Assembly (NCBI GenBank): GCA_016490735.1 | Contig: JAEMWC010000009.1 | Location: 2,325,001 to 2,389,000 of the forward strand | Direction of reading: 5' to 3' | Length of the DNA: 64,000 nucleotides | From: Pachyseris speciosa | Taxonomy: Eukaryota > Cnidaria > Anthozoa > Scleractinia > Pachyseridae | Shown: piece after piece, positions 31,711-42,224 of the stretch | Position numbering within the stretch: position 1 is the stretch's first letter | How the letters are laid out: each line of letters starts with the position of its first letter | Program-made: the position numbers and the translations under genes | Notes under the pieces: generated by a model | What the model was told of the DNA's origin: nothing | What the model saw: only the letters and a program-made list of their open reading frames with translations | Databases searched by the model: none

Positions 31711-33393
31711 ATCATAGGGATCAAAATCTATACCATTATTATGTTAGAGTAAAGTGAATTAACCATCACCCTTGGAGCTGCAAGCATACTTATAGATAAC
31801 GTTCATGGGAGGGAATGTATAACTATTACATTTAAATTGCTATTACACAGTACCTGTGTTTTGTAACACTTTCACAACTGCAAAAGTCGCCTCAATATCC
31901 TTAATCTTCCAGAAAGATTTAGTTAGGCTATACGAATGTAAGTTGTTTACCCCCAAATCAATTAGCCCCCAGCCTGTTAGCCCCAACCAGAAGTCGAAAA
32001 ATTACTTTCCAATAAAGGAAGTCAACGCGAGAGAGGTGCTGAAATTTCAAAATGAAGGAAATTAACGCGACCACACAAAGAAACGGAACTTTTTAGAGAC
32101 AACAGGAACAAATTTATTGTAGCACACTGTTAACAAGTTGACAAAATCCAAACCCAAACGAATCTGGTTATTTCGAGCGTTCTTTTCAGCGCCAACGATA
32201 CCAGTGGATCTCCACGCTGATAAACAATGCTAAAAAAATCCAAATTATATAAATGTTGTAGTGTGCAAAATAAAAACCTACTGTTTCCTTGTTGTCAAAA
32301 ATGTTTGGAGTGTATCCAAAATTTGGGACAAAAATAATGAAAATTAACGCGCTACTTAATTAATGGCGCGGAAATCACCCAAAAATTAACGCAAACTTCC
32401 AAAATTCGCGTTAAGGGGCTAATCGACGGGATACCGGCTATACACGTGAGCGTGACGTATTTATTTAGAAATTGTATTGATGTAATGATAATGACCATGA
32501 TTTGTATTTACATACCCAACATGTGATGGCAGTTATGACATTTTTTTCCTTCAGCGACACTTCAATATTTTATATTGCATAATTTGTAATTTGCGTAAAC
32601 AATTAAGTACTGTTTATTTTGTAATGAGGGCTGGAATATCTCCGATTCGCAAGAATAATCGGAGTTCTTTCTGACGCGCGATCAGGGATTGGGGCTAGTA
32701 GCTCCTGGGATTATGCAGCTGTGCAGAATCGCACAATACCATTCGAAAAACATCCCATGCCAACAACGCTATATCTATAGACAGGTCGCATCCCCTGAGA
32801 AGACAAACTATGTATAGCGAAGCATCTGGTTTATGTGTGTTGGTGAAAGCATTTTGAAGTTAAATCTGTACTGATATGACTGTTGGATGCGTGAATGATC
32901 GATCATAAGGTATTGTAGAGAAATTTGCCGTTTGCATGGTTTTCATTGTTTATCGGCCAGATTGCTTTGACGACGGCGTTTCTGCGGATTGCTCGATGAT
33001 GAAGCGCGAATGTTTCGTGTTTGTACTGTAAATGACAGCTGCAGCAGTCGGTATCTTCCGGCACATGCGCGTAATTTTGTGACACGAAAAAAACAAGATG
33101 CAGTCAAGGACTGCACGTGGCTACTGCTTAATAAGCTAAAACAGTGTATAAAGTTGATATTTACAGTTAAAGCAGTGTGATGAATAGTAGTTGCAGTATT
33201 TTTGTGGCTACCAACCTAGAAAAAGCTCGAAGAGGTGCAAAGCACTCCACATTTTCGGTTAAACTCGGTACTACCCAATGTCTTCTTCGATTCTCTTCGT
33301 CATCATCGGTTCTATTTTTCGAATATCTACCGACTCAATGACAACGTTCTCGAGAGCGACCCTCGAAGTTCAGAAGAGAAGTTGTGAATTTAT
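31711..33393. other. Intergenic, unresolved repeat material
   Basis: A possible inverted-repeat element spans about 31945-32435 (AATTAGCCCCCAGCC near the left; AAGGGGCTAATCGACGGG at the right, with several AATTAACGCG motifs between). A segment near 32635-32780 (AATATCTCCGATT, GGGGCTAG, ACAACGCTATATCTATA) resembles 41970-42195 inside the Mutator-like element. No gene is supported. Confidence 0.5.
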
Positions 33394-34309
33394 TTAAGGA
33401 GGCTGGAAAGGGTTTTTAGCTGCACACGCGCGCAACCTACACGCGGCATAACTAAGATGCACGCGTCAGCTGAATGAATCAAAATCAGCACACCGGAAGT
33501 TAAATGCTGCGTAAAATCGTGCGAACCGGAAATAAAATCTGCGGAAAACATTTGTTTTTAGCTCGAAATTTTGCTCGGTGACCTATCTTGATTTCTTGCA
33601 TGCACGTACCATTCACGATGGCACTTCAAATATAAAATTTTCAGGGAAAATTATCTAGTAGAATTTTCTTTAAGCCATAAAACGCGTGTTTTTAAATATA
33701 TTTAATTCTACTCGATAACTTTTTTCTATACTGTCTGAAAAGTTAAAGAATTTAGGGAACTTTCCAACAAAGGAATAAAAATGGTAGGTCACCGAATAAG
33801 TTTTTCAGATAATTTACAAAAACTGAAATTTAGAGGACGTTTCTGTGGATCTTGCGCGTTGCCATGGTAACTGATATGACGTCACAAGTACCCTTGAAGT
33901 ATAGCAATAGAGTATAACAATAGAGTTGCAAGGAGACATATAGTTTGCTCACACCATTAAATATCCTTTCACAAACACTATACGCCTTATTCCAAAATGG
34001 CGGCCGCTCGGAATGATCTGGGGAGAGCAGCGCGGAAACGAGGCATCAAGGGCCAACTCGAAGAGCAATGGCGTTCGTCGTATCTATCAGGAGAATTGAA
34101 GACATACCTGGCAGTTCGTTGAACGGATGGCATCCTAATCAGTTGAAAAATTCTTAACTAAAATTTTGGTTCAAGTGTCGTGGTGATTCTTGTAAAGGTT
34201 TACGTAATTACCAAAGCACAATTTTGTAAGCGGTAAGTGATATAGTATATAGTGATTTTGCTGTCGGAAACGCCGACCTTGCTAAGGCTGCTAAGGTCAA
34301 TTAAGTCTC

Positions 34310-35100
34310 TTTTTTTTCTTTTCTTTTCTTTTCTTTTTATTTGGTCTCGCAGGTTAAAAGACTGGCAGCCGTTGGCTGATGTGGACCTGCGTTACTAATT
34401 TACATATTTACAATTAATAAAGTAAAAAAGACCAAATGTGTACAATATACGAATAATAAAAAATAATGCCTATTAGTGTCAATAATAATAGAAATGATGT
34501 GATTTATTCATGATCAGTGAACTCTCCTTTTCAAAGGTGAAATTGTTAATAAATTTGGAGAGTTGCTTTCGACGATTTTTAAACAATGTGACATTATCAT
34601 AGTCTTTAACGCTACTGGGAATTGAGTTCCAGATCATAGTTCCTCTGTGTCGAAGAGAAAGTCTGCCTATTTCCTTTTTGGGTCTATCCAGTACCAGTTG
34701 TTTAGATCGTCCAGGGTCATACTTTGTCGCTTTCACAGAAAACAATTCAGTTATTTGAGTTGGGCTAGCTTGATAAAAGGCTTGGTGGATGTGTTTTAAT
34801 ATAGCTTTTTTATACATGTATGATAATGGAAGCCAGTTGGCTTTTTGTAGAACATGAGTGTTATCTCGGTCGCGTGGTAGATCGTGAATAAGCCTGGCTG
34901 CTTTTGTGTGAATCTCCTCAAATTTATTGAATAGCGGTGCGGTGCATCCACCCCATACTGGAATGCAATAGGAGACCCCTGATACAACTGTTTTGAAATA
35001 GATTTCCTCGAGTACTTTGGGGGTAAGGCGTGGCATTCTCCTCAAAGCTCCAAGCTATTTCCTGTAACTCTTGCATAATTTATTTGCTTCGTTCTTTTTT
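34310..35100 (-). mobile_element. LINE fragment, reverse transcriptase C-terminal part
   Basis: The minus-strand frame at 34479-35045 encodes LGALRRMPRLTPKVLEEIYF, then SYCIPVWGGC, FEEIHTKAARLIHDLP and FKNRRKQLSKF. These are typical of the region after the reverse transcriptase domain of cnidarian non-LTR elements. The frame continues upstream through one TAG (KSYRK stop). The 3' end carries an A-rich tail, seen as TTTCTTTTC repeats at 34308-34340 on the plus strand. It is strongly 5' truncated. Confidence 0.85.
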
Positions 35101-35639
35101 TATGTGGCTTCGTTCTTTTACAGCGTGAATGAGTATTATTTGAATTAAAAGACCGACTATCTTCTAGTCGACCCGGACGAAAATCTCATTCATACCTGGC
35201 ATATAACGACTGAGCCGGTAAAGAGCTTTTCAGGCTGAGGTTAGCGCTAATCATTGATTAAGATGTATTAAAGCCTGTAAGTTCAGTTGTCATAAGATGG
35301 TATTTAACCCGGGTTAGCGCTAACCATGCTTCGAGCAACTGGGCCCAGGCAAGCTGACTACAACACTACAAACATGTAGAAAAAATATTTACCTGGGATT
35401 AACTTAACCAACATTTTATTTGCTTGGAACGCTAAAAAGGTGATTTAATTAAGTTTTTTTACTCGGAAATGTAGTTCAGAAAATCAGAAATAATTGTTCA
35501 AAATAGTCAGCAAACTGAAAATAAATGGTCATGTTGCCTGTACGCAAGTTATGTGCTTATGGTTACAAACACATCACATTTGACTGACAACACTAAACAG
35601 AGTAAATGCACTAGACTGTCCCATATGTGGAAGATTTTT

Positions 35640-36870
35640 GTCTTGTTGTTCACACACTCCACATGGATTTGAAGGGAGACAATTTGTTGTGTTTGCACAA
35701 CTTCCTCAGAGGTCATTTGACCTTTGGTTCCAATAAAAAGTGCCCCATGGAAAGTTGACTAATAAATGTTTTGGCACCCCCAGGTGAGATTCCTATGAGC
35801 TCCTTCAGATTGGTATGCCGGTTTTTATACGAGCTATAAAAAGATCACTGTTTACACAAAGACTCTCAAGCATTTGACAGCAGAGCTCACTGCAGTCAAT
35901 TATGACCCTGGTAGAAGGATATTTATCTTTAAAATCAGCAGGCATGTGGTCATTGATCTTTGCCCTTGAGGGTCATACTGAAATGATGCTGACCTTTAGA
36001 AACAAAATTAATCCAGGCTTATTGCCTTGGTCTTCCTTGTTCAGGGGCATCTTCATCAATTCTCTAATTCATATTTGCTACATCATGAGAAGGTGAATGC
36101 CAATAATTACTGTTTTCACCTTCTTTTACTGGATTTAAATACTGGATTATACTCTTGAAAATGTCTCTATTGGGAAATCCAGAATAAAAAGCTAAATCTT
36201 TAACTGACTTCATAAATCTATCGACGCTAAATACTTTCGATCGTAAATCTTGGAAATATCCGCCTCGAATTGTCGGAGTTTTTCAGTAAGCTCGGCTTTC
36301 TCACAGTCCAGATCATGGATAGCTTTCTCACAGTCGTTTTATAGCTCCCTAGAATCTCTACCAGGAGAAATATCTGAATCACGATGTCTTGGTTGATGAC
36401 AGTAGGTCAGGAGTTGCTGAGGTTTGCCTCAGTCTTTTTCGTTTGATGTGACTACTATGCTCTGGTGCTTTTCGTTTTACGAGCGAAAAAAGCGGATGGC
36501 GCAGCAGTAGTTTTCAAAGTTTTCTCGCGACCAGCAAACGAACAAATGTAACCCGAAGACTTGAAGTGGCGCAAACATACCCTTGATCGAGTGTTTTGTC
36601 ACTTAAAGTTAATCCAAGATCCCTTCGTATGGCAACAATCCATTCGGCTTGAACACACTACACGTCGGTCTTCTGGAAACTTCTGATAAGAGATTTTCAC
36701 ACCATTTTTCCACATAAATTTTCTTAGGACAGAATGGAATAGAGCAATTTTGAAGCATGATCGCTCACGATTAACATTTGTAAACACCACAAGATTTTCA
36801 CGCCGGCCCTCGATGCCTCGTTTCCGTGCTGCTCTTCCCAGATCATTCCGAGTGGCCGCCATTTTGGAAT
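35640..36870 (-). pseudogene. THAP-DDE transposase relic of the Kolobok-like element
   Basis: From 36870 leftward the minus strand encodes MAATRNDLGRAARKRG, KISYQKFPEDRR and, after a frame shift, EWIVAIRRDLGLTLSD...YVC. The latter two blocks match the YHKFP and WIxAIRRD parts of a THAP zinc finger. Further on come a coiled coil (DCEKAELTEKLRQFEADI), LAFYSGFPNRDIF...YLNP, PSTRVIIDCSEL (the first catalytic Asp region of DDE_Tnp_4-type transposases) and LIGISPGGAKTFIS. Several stops and frame shifts interrupt it, so it is dead. Only motif wording supports the family. Confidence 0.7.
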
Positions 36871-36910
36871 AAGGTGTATAGCAAGGAAAAACCCTTTCGA
36901 GCATCCTTAA

Positions 36911-37278
36911 GATCACGTTTTCTATTTTGCACCGGTAACCAGGTACAGCTCTCTTAAACTGTGTGACGTGTCAACGTTTTTTCCTAGCCTATTTTCGAGC
37001 ATTTTAGTGACTGTTTGTGGAGGTTTTCCAGCCGAGGCGTACTCTCTGAATCGAAGTGTGTCTGACGTCCATGACAATCGAACCAGCCATGTAAGGCAAG
37101 ATCTCTTTTTTGGAGTCAAATAATGTCCTTATGGACACAAGAAATGTCTTTCGACACACAAAACCTGTTTATTTCAAGGGGCAAAGAAGCCGATTATTTT
37201 TCACTGGCCGGAGTTGTTCGTACGGGTCCTGGAAAGTCATGGAATTTTATAATTTCATTTTCCAAACCTGAAAAGTCC
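36911..37278. other. Short intergenic stretch
   Basis: It borders the TTAA end of the Kolobok-like element. From 37210 it includes TCCTGGAAAGTCATGGAATT motifs, repeated again at 38095-38150 on the far side of the next element. That suggests the next element split one older repeat. Confidence 0.45.
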
Positions 37279-37869
37279 TGGGCCCGGTTGCATGTTCGAA
37301 AGCAACAACAACAACAACAACAACAACCTTTATTTATGTGTCAAATCTAAAATAGCAGTTATACAACCACTAACTGGGGACACTAAATACTACCTAAAAA
37401 ATTTTAGAAATTTAAAAATAAAACAATATATATGTACAATTTAAAATCTAACCTAAGTCTTACATAAAAGGCAGTTTTCACATTTACTATCAGTCAATTT
37501 AGAAACAAGGTCTATTCTACGTATGTTACATTTAAAAGATGATATGGATGTCAGTTCTCTTACATTTCTTGGTACAATTGCCCATATTTTGGGTCCCATA
37601 TATCTAAGCGAATGTTTTCCAAAAGTAACAGTATTAAATCTAGGTATACCAAATTAACTTAATCCAGGATTAGCGTAAACTTTGGTTGCAGTTTTTGTCT
37701 TTTGGATGAAAGTTTCTTTTGCTGATTTTTGCTTTTCAGAATTGACGTCCTATAATCTAAAATTGTGTAGGATATCAGCGTTTAACAATGTTTGTGGATA
37801 GAGAAATAAACTCCTTGGTTAATTTTTAATCTTGGATTAGGGTTAATCGCCTTTCGAACAACCCGGCCC
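37279..37869. mobile_element. TIR element split by a LINE tail
   Basis: The left end GGGCCCGGTTG...TTCGAAAG and right end CTTTCGAACAACCCGGCCC are inverted repeats. The right part TTGGATTAGGGTTAATCGCC is typical of its inside. From about 37300 to 37650 it is interrupted by a CAA microsatellite (37301-37327) and a minus-strand LINE C-terminal fragment. That fragment encodes FNTVTFGKHSLRYMGPKIW, IVPRNVRELTSISSFK and CENCL, a common ending of such ORFs. Confidence 0.7.
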
Positions 37870-39059
37870 TGGAGTTTAGGTTTGGGTGTTGGAAATTCAT
37901 GGAAAGACATGGAAACTCAGCAGGCTTTCTATTAGTGGAAGGCAATATAGATCCAAAGTTACATAAATTAACCGACAAGTCCAAATATATGATTTATTAG
38001 TGGAAATAAACATATCGCGCGTTGCAAGATTACGCTTGCGAACATTTTTGTCCTTGTTTTGACATCACTGTCTCAGAACAGTTGCTTAACTTAGGTCATG
38101 GAAGTTTTCAAAAAGTCATGGAAAAAGTCCTGGAAAGTCATGGAATTTTCACAGCTCAAACGTGTTCGAACTTTGAAATCAGCGACAATCTTTCCTCAGG
38201 ACCAGGTAAGAGAAGCATAAAGAACACGGATATGACGGTAATTAGCACTAAGCTATTTTTATTTCCAAATGCAAACGGATTGAAACGCTATTGTACTGTG
38301 AAGGAAAAGTAGTCCGATCGGTCAACGCTGCGTTGCGAAAAGCAGCTTACGTACGATACTAGAACATAACGATGCGTTCGATTTCCATCATACGAGTCTT
38401 AAAATCAGCGAGAATTCTTTCCACAGGAAAAAAAAAATAGCATTCAGAATACAGATATGACGGTAATTAGCATTAAGTGTTATGAGCGAAAATTCAAAAT
38501 CTCTGATCAGGTAAAGCTGGGTTGCAAACAGCCTGCGTGACTCGCCTTTTAATCACACTGTTTTAATATTCTCAGCTCACAAGAATACCAACTGACAGAC
38601 GTTTCACGCACATAGTTTGACTTTGAGTCCCGGCTACCTTGTTCACTATACCGCAACAACAACAATTCCGGCTCAACGAGAGTAGGAAAAAGCACACGCA
38701 ACAACGTAGCTTGAACGCTTCAATTTATAAAAAGTTGAGAATTCGACAACAACTAAGTTCATATATATTTTTTTGCCATCTTCCTTTCTTGTGAAGTCCC
38801 TTCACAAAGGCCCATCATTCATCGTAGTCGTTTGACTAGGATAGGAGAAGAGGGTGGGATAACTTTATTTGGACATGGAAGTGTTTCCATCAGCTTAATT
38901 AATTATTATCAACTATCTCCCTGAAATTACAGTTACAAAAGAATAAAAATGTAAAAACAGTAAAGGCTGCTTTTCTTGGAGGCCGTGTTTAAAATTATAC
39001 TCAAATGGTAATGGATTTATATACCGCACATATCGCATAGTTTCATGAGGCTTACAATT
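37870..39059. other. Intergenic, repeat-like, no gene
   Basis: Short direct repeats of GACGGTAATTAGCA(C/T)TAAG occur at about 38234 and 38460, with similar flanks. A plus-strand frame at 38022-38312 consists largely of TCATGGAA-repeat translation and has no domain. Confidence 0.5.
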
Positions 39060-39345
39060 CTTCCTTTTGGGTGAGATCGGACGTCAGCCTGTAAAGGCGC
39101 CTCTGGCAGCCATTAGTCCAAACAGAGGAACATGGCGTACTGCAATTCGCAAGGGCGCAGAGACATATGAAGACAGCAGAATACAAGCAGCTGAGGAACG
39201 TAGAGCGGCACGAAAGAACAGATTCCCGTCTGCCGCCACTATCCCATGCCCTCACAGTCGGAGAACTTTTCAAGCTCGAATTGGCCTAACCAGTCATCTC
39301 CAAATGCACAGAAACAAACCCCAACCCCAGGATGATTAGATGGTC
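39060..39345 (+). mobile_element. LINE ORF C-terminal fragment
   Basis: The plus-strand frame encodes PNRGTWRTAIRKGAETYEDS, RRAARKNR and IPCPHSRRTFQARIGLTSHL. This is the zinc-finger-like ending (CPxC...F..RIGL.SH..TH) of a common cnidarian and helminth LINE type. The second Cys is replaced by Ser (CPHS), so the finger is damaged. It is followed by GATGGTCTTCGTCGATCTCG, the usual start of the 3' untranslated region. The rest of the element is missing upstream. Confidence 0.8.
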
Positions 39346-39779
39346 TTCGTCGATCTCGACGGACGAACGAACATATATACTACTTGAAGTGCACCTGACC
39401 CCAAGGTATTCTATGCTCTAATATAATACTTTGTTCCTATTCCAAAAACATTTAGAATTTGTTTCCATCTTTGGACTTTTTTGGGGCTTCAAAACTTACG
39501 ATTAACTAAGCATCATTTGGTACACGACCGAGTCAGCAGGGGCATGGGTCTACTCTCCAGCTGACGTCACAATCTGCTTTACATACGTGTTTACAAAGAC
39601 TTATCGTGATGCAAATCAGTTTGTGACGTCAACTGGGGAATAGACCAAAGCCCAGTTCTAGCTTGGTTGTGTGACAGATGAGGGCTAGACTTCCTAACTT
39701 TTACAGCCTATAAAAAGTCAAGATTTGGTTAAAAAAAAAGGCACAATGAGTTTCGAACAGGTGCAAAATTTATTTTAGC

Positions 39780-39995
39780 GACAAAATATTTCGGGGTTAG
39801 AGGAACTATAATGGCTGTAACGACTCAATGTATTCTTAAAATCTCTCAAGGAAGTCGTCCGTCGTATTACGACGGACGACTTCCTTCTATGCCGACGTAA
39901 ACTGTTCCATAACTGAGCTCCACTGTACGAAAAACTTCTCTTTAAATAATCGGTGTGGAGTTTTGGAAGAGCTGGTGCGTTTCTCCTGAAAGTGG
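39780..39995 (-). mobile_element. LINE C-terminal fragment containing a perfect hairpin
   Basis: The minus strand encodes KLHTDYLKRSFSYSGAQLWN and, further on, SLRDFKNTL, both usual at the C terminus of non-LTR ORFs. Between them lies a perfect palindrome at 39850-39884: 16-bp arms GGAAGTCGTCCGTCGT and complement around ATT. The palindrome keeps the frame open but replaces the expected LP..IR segment. Confidence 0.7.
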
Positions 39996-41255
39996 TTATA
40001 TATTTTCAGTCAGCGGATGAAATCCTAAGGTGTGACCATTCATATCATAGTTAATAGAGGGAAATGGTCAAAAAGCTCGAAACATCAAAGGAGCAAAATA
40101 AAGAGGCCAAGATTTATAATGTCCATGATCGTGCACATCTTTTGTTTTGCACTCATGTACTATGCATGAATTACATAATCGCAATGTTTCCATTGATTAG
40201 TTGCATAAACACGCGTAACCACCTATTGTTATTTGTGCAGGGTCAATCCACAAAATAGCAAACAAAAACATATAACAAAGAACTTTGCAAGGATTCATAA
40301 CCATTTAGCAGTACTTTCCCGTGTCGGTGTTATTATGGCATACAAGGTGGTTCTAACGTTTTATTCTAAAATGTGACCTTTGAGATAAAAGCTATCTGAG
40401 AATGAATATATGAAAGTCATATATTTGAAACTGCGGATTAAAGAATGAGTATGTGAATGATGGTCAATGATCATCGCAGTTATGAACACTTCTTAAGCAG
40501 TGGTGAAAATAAAGCCTGAAAAAAGAATTTAAAAAAACAACAATTAAAAAAAAAAGCCTCATTTTTTTTCAGGCTATATTTTCACTGTGCTTCGGGGCAC
40601 TGTCACGCTATTGTACCATCACTTTAAAAAGCTTAAAACTGCCAATGCATCAGTGGAAACCTTAAAATAATGGTCTTGTTTTGCTGCTAAAGACTGTAGT
40701 ATTGCATTGACACTATGAACGCCTGTATTCCATCAAAGATGACGAGGATGGAAATGGATTGAAAAACTTGCCAGTTTTTTTCAAAATTTCAAGCTGTGCA
40801 TTGAAAAATCACCAAAAAATTGTTATGGTTAGCTCTTCCTGCTAGAATTTCATTGGAATTCATCTTGCTGATTCCGTAGGAGCATTTTTTGCACGATAAC
40901 AGATAAAAGGCAGTAATTTTGGCAGAATTGAACCAAAAACAGCAAAAATCCCGGTGACAGTGCTCCTTTAAGTAGTGTTCATAACTAAGATGGTCATTCA
41001 CATACTCATATAAAAGTTATCGATGTGAAGAGTTCTTTCTTGTCGGTGCTAATGTTTCTGTGTTACAGAATGGCGATAACTCGTTTACAAGGAAAAAGTG
41101 TTTGGGTATTTTTTTTTTTTTGGGGGGGGGGGGGGTGTAACGGATATGGCAAGTCAAACCAGTGTCATCTATTTATAAATTGTCTAGACAACCAATGGAA
41201 TTAAGTCAATTAACACGTGCTAAAACCACCTCAATATTTCAACTATAATTTCCCG
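39996..41255. other. Intergenic flank of the Mutator-like element
   Basis: It holds A and T homopolymers and a G run at 41121-41135, plus the left copy of the target duplication at 41246-41255. No coding exon or RNA gene was found. Confidence 0.55.
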
Positions 41256-41745
41256 GGTAAGCTGGAAAACCCGGAATCCGGAATTTCCACGGAATTCCGC
41301 CGGAATTTTCTGGACTGTTTTTTTTTTTTTACTCAAAGTGATTGAAGATACTCCGAATGTAATGAAGAGCAATTGAACCGCTGAAGAGAGATGGCGGACA
41401 TATTCGGACACTTCCGAAGATTTTCCGAGGATTGCACGAACTCCGAATATACGGCGAAGATCATCCGAGGATAGCTGAAATCAGCTGAAGTTCCCTGAAG
41501 GACTACTGGACCGCCGAAGAGGGATGCCAGACATGTCAGACATGCCAGACTTGTGAAGAATACTGGAATTTTAAAAAAGATTTGCATTGTCAAATATTTG
41601 ATTAGACGGGTCTATTTTCTTATTAATATTTCTATTTCAGTTGCACGGAATTTTTGACAGTGAGTTTCTCTTTAAACTAGTTAGGGGAAAAATAAACAGC
41701 AAATCACACGTCGTTCCTTTAACCGAGATCTCCATAGGCATCAAA
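41256..41745. repeat. Left terminal inverted repeat of the MULE
   Basis: It begins GGTAAGCTGGAAAACCCGGA, passes a T run (about 41320) and a zone rich in CCGAAGAT/TCCGAAGATTTTCC motifs, then TTTTTGACAGTGAGTT (about 41650). It fades after GAGATCTCC near 41732. Compared with the right copy it lacks about 90 bp in the CCGAAG zone. Confidence 0.88.
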
Positions 41746-42224
41746 AGGGTACAATGAATATACTTTGAGGGGGCACTAAATTAGTATGGAAAGATCACCA
41801 CCGTCCGACCTTAGAAACCCTAACTTGCACAGAGAAGCCGTTCGGCTGTGTTTTTTCGGTATTTTAAGTAACACCCATGTTCGATTTGTCACGTGACCAG
41901 AAAACTAAAACTCAAAACACCTAAACGGCGTACCATTCTAGATATTATGCGAAGGAATGTAAAGAATGCTGTAATATCTCCGATTCCCTAAAAAGGAACT
42001 TTTCTTTATCTTCTTCGAGTTTTAGTGGTTTTCTGTCAAATGCGTGGTTGGGGACTAGGGCTGGTTGCGCACGCGCTACAGCAATTTTTAAAATTGATAT
42101 ATTTTACTAAGGTAGGTACACAAAACGCCATAAAACAGTGTTAAAAAAAAAACAACCGTGAAAATGCCTTGACGACACAACGCTGTATCTGTAATTAAGT
42201 CGGTCCACCCCTCAAAACCATAAT

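Larger units (their letters stand above)
33394..36910 (-). mobile_element. Decayed Kolobok-like DNA transposon
   Basis: The outer ends TTAAGGAGGCTGGAAAGGGT (33394) and, on the other strand, TTAAGGATGCTCGAAAGGGT (36910) are inverted repeats including a TTAA target. A second inverted-repeat block with CTTATTCCAAAATGGCGGCC lies 570 bp inside the left end and 40 bp inside the right end, so one arm has gained or lost sequence. Minus-strand relics of a THAP and a DDE transposase lie at 35640-36870. TTAA duplication plus THAP plus this DDE type fits the Kolobok superfamily. A LINE fragment (34310-35100) has inserted into it. Confidence 0.75.

Noticed and set aside
38022..38312. Plus-strand frame of 96 codons
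   Set aside because: Largely the translation of repeated TCATGGAA words shared with 37210-37260; no domain.
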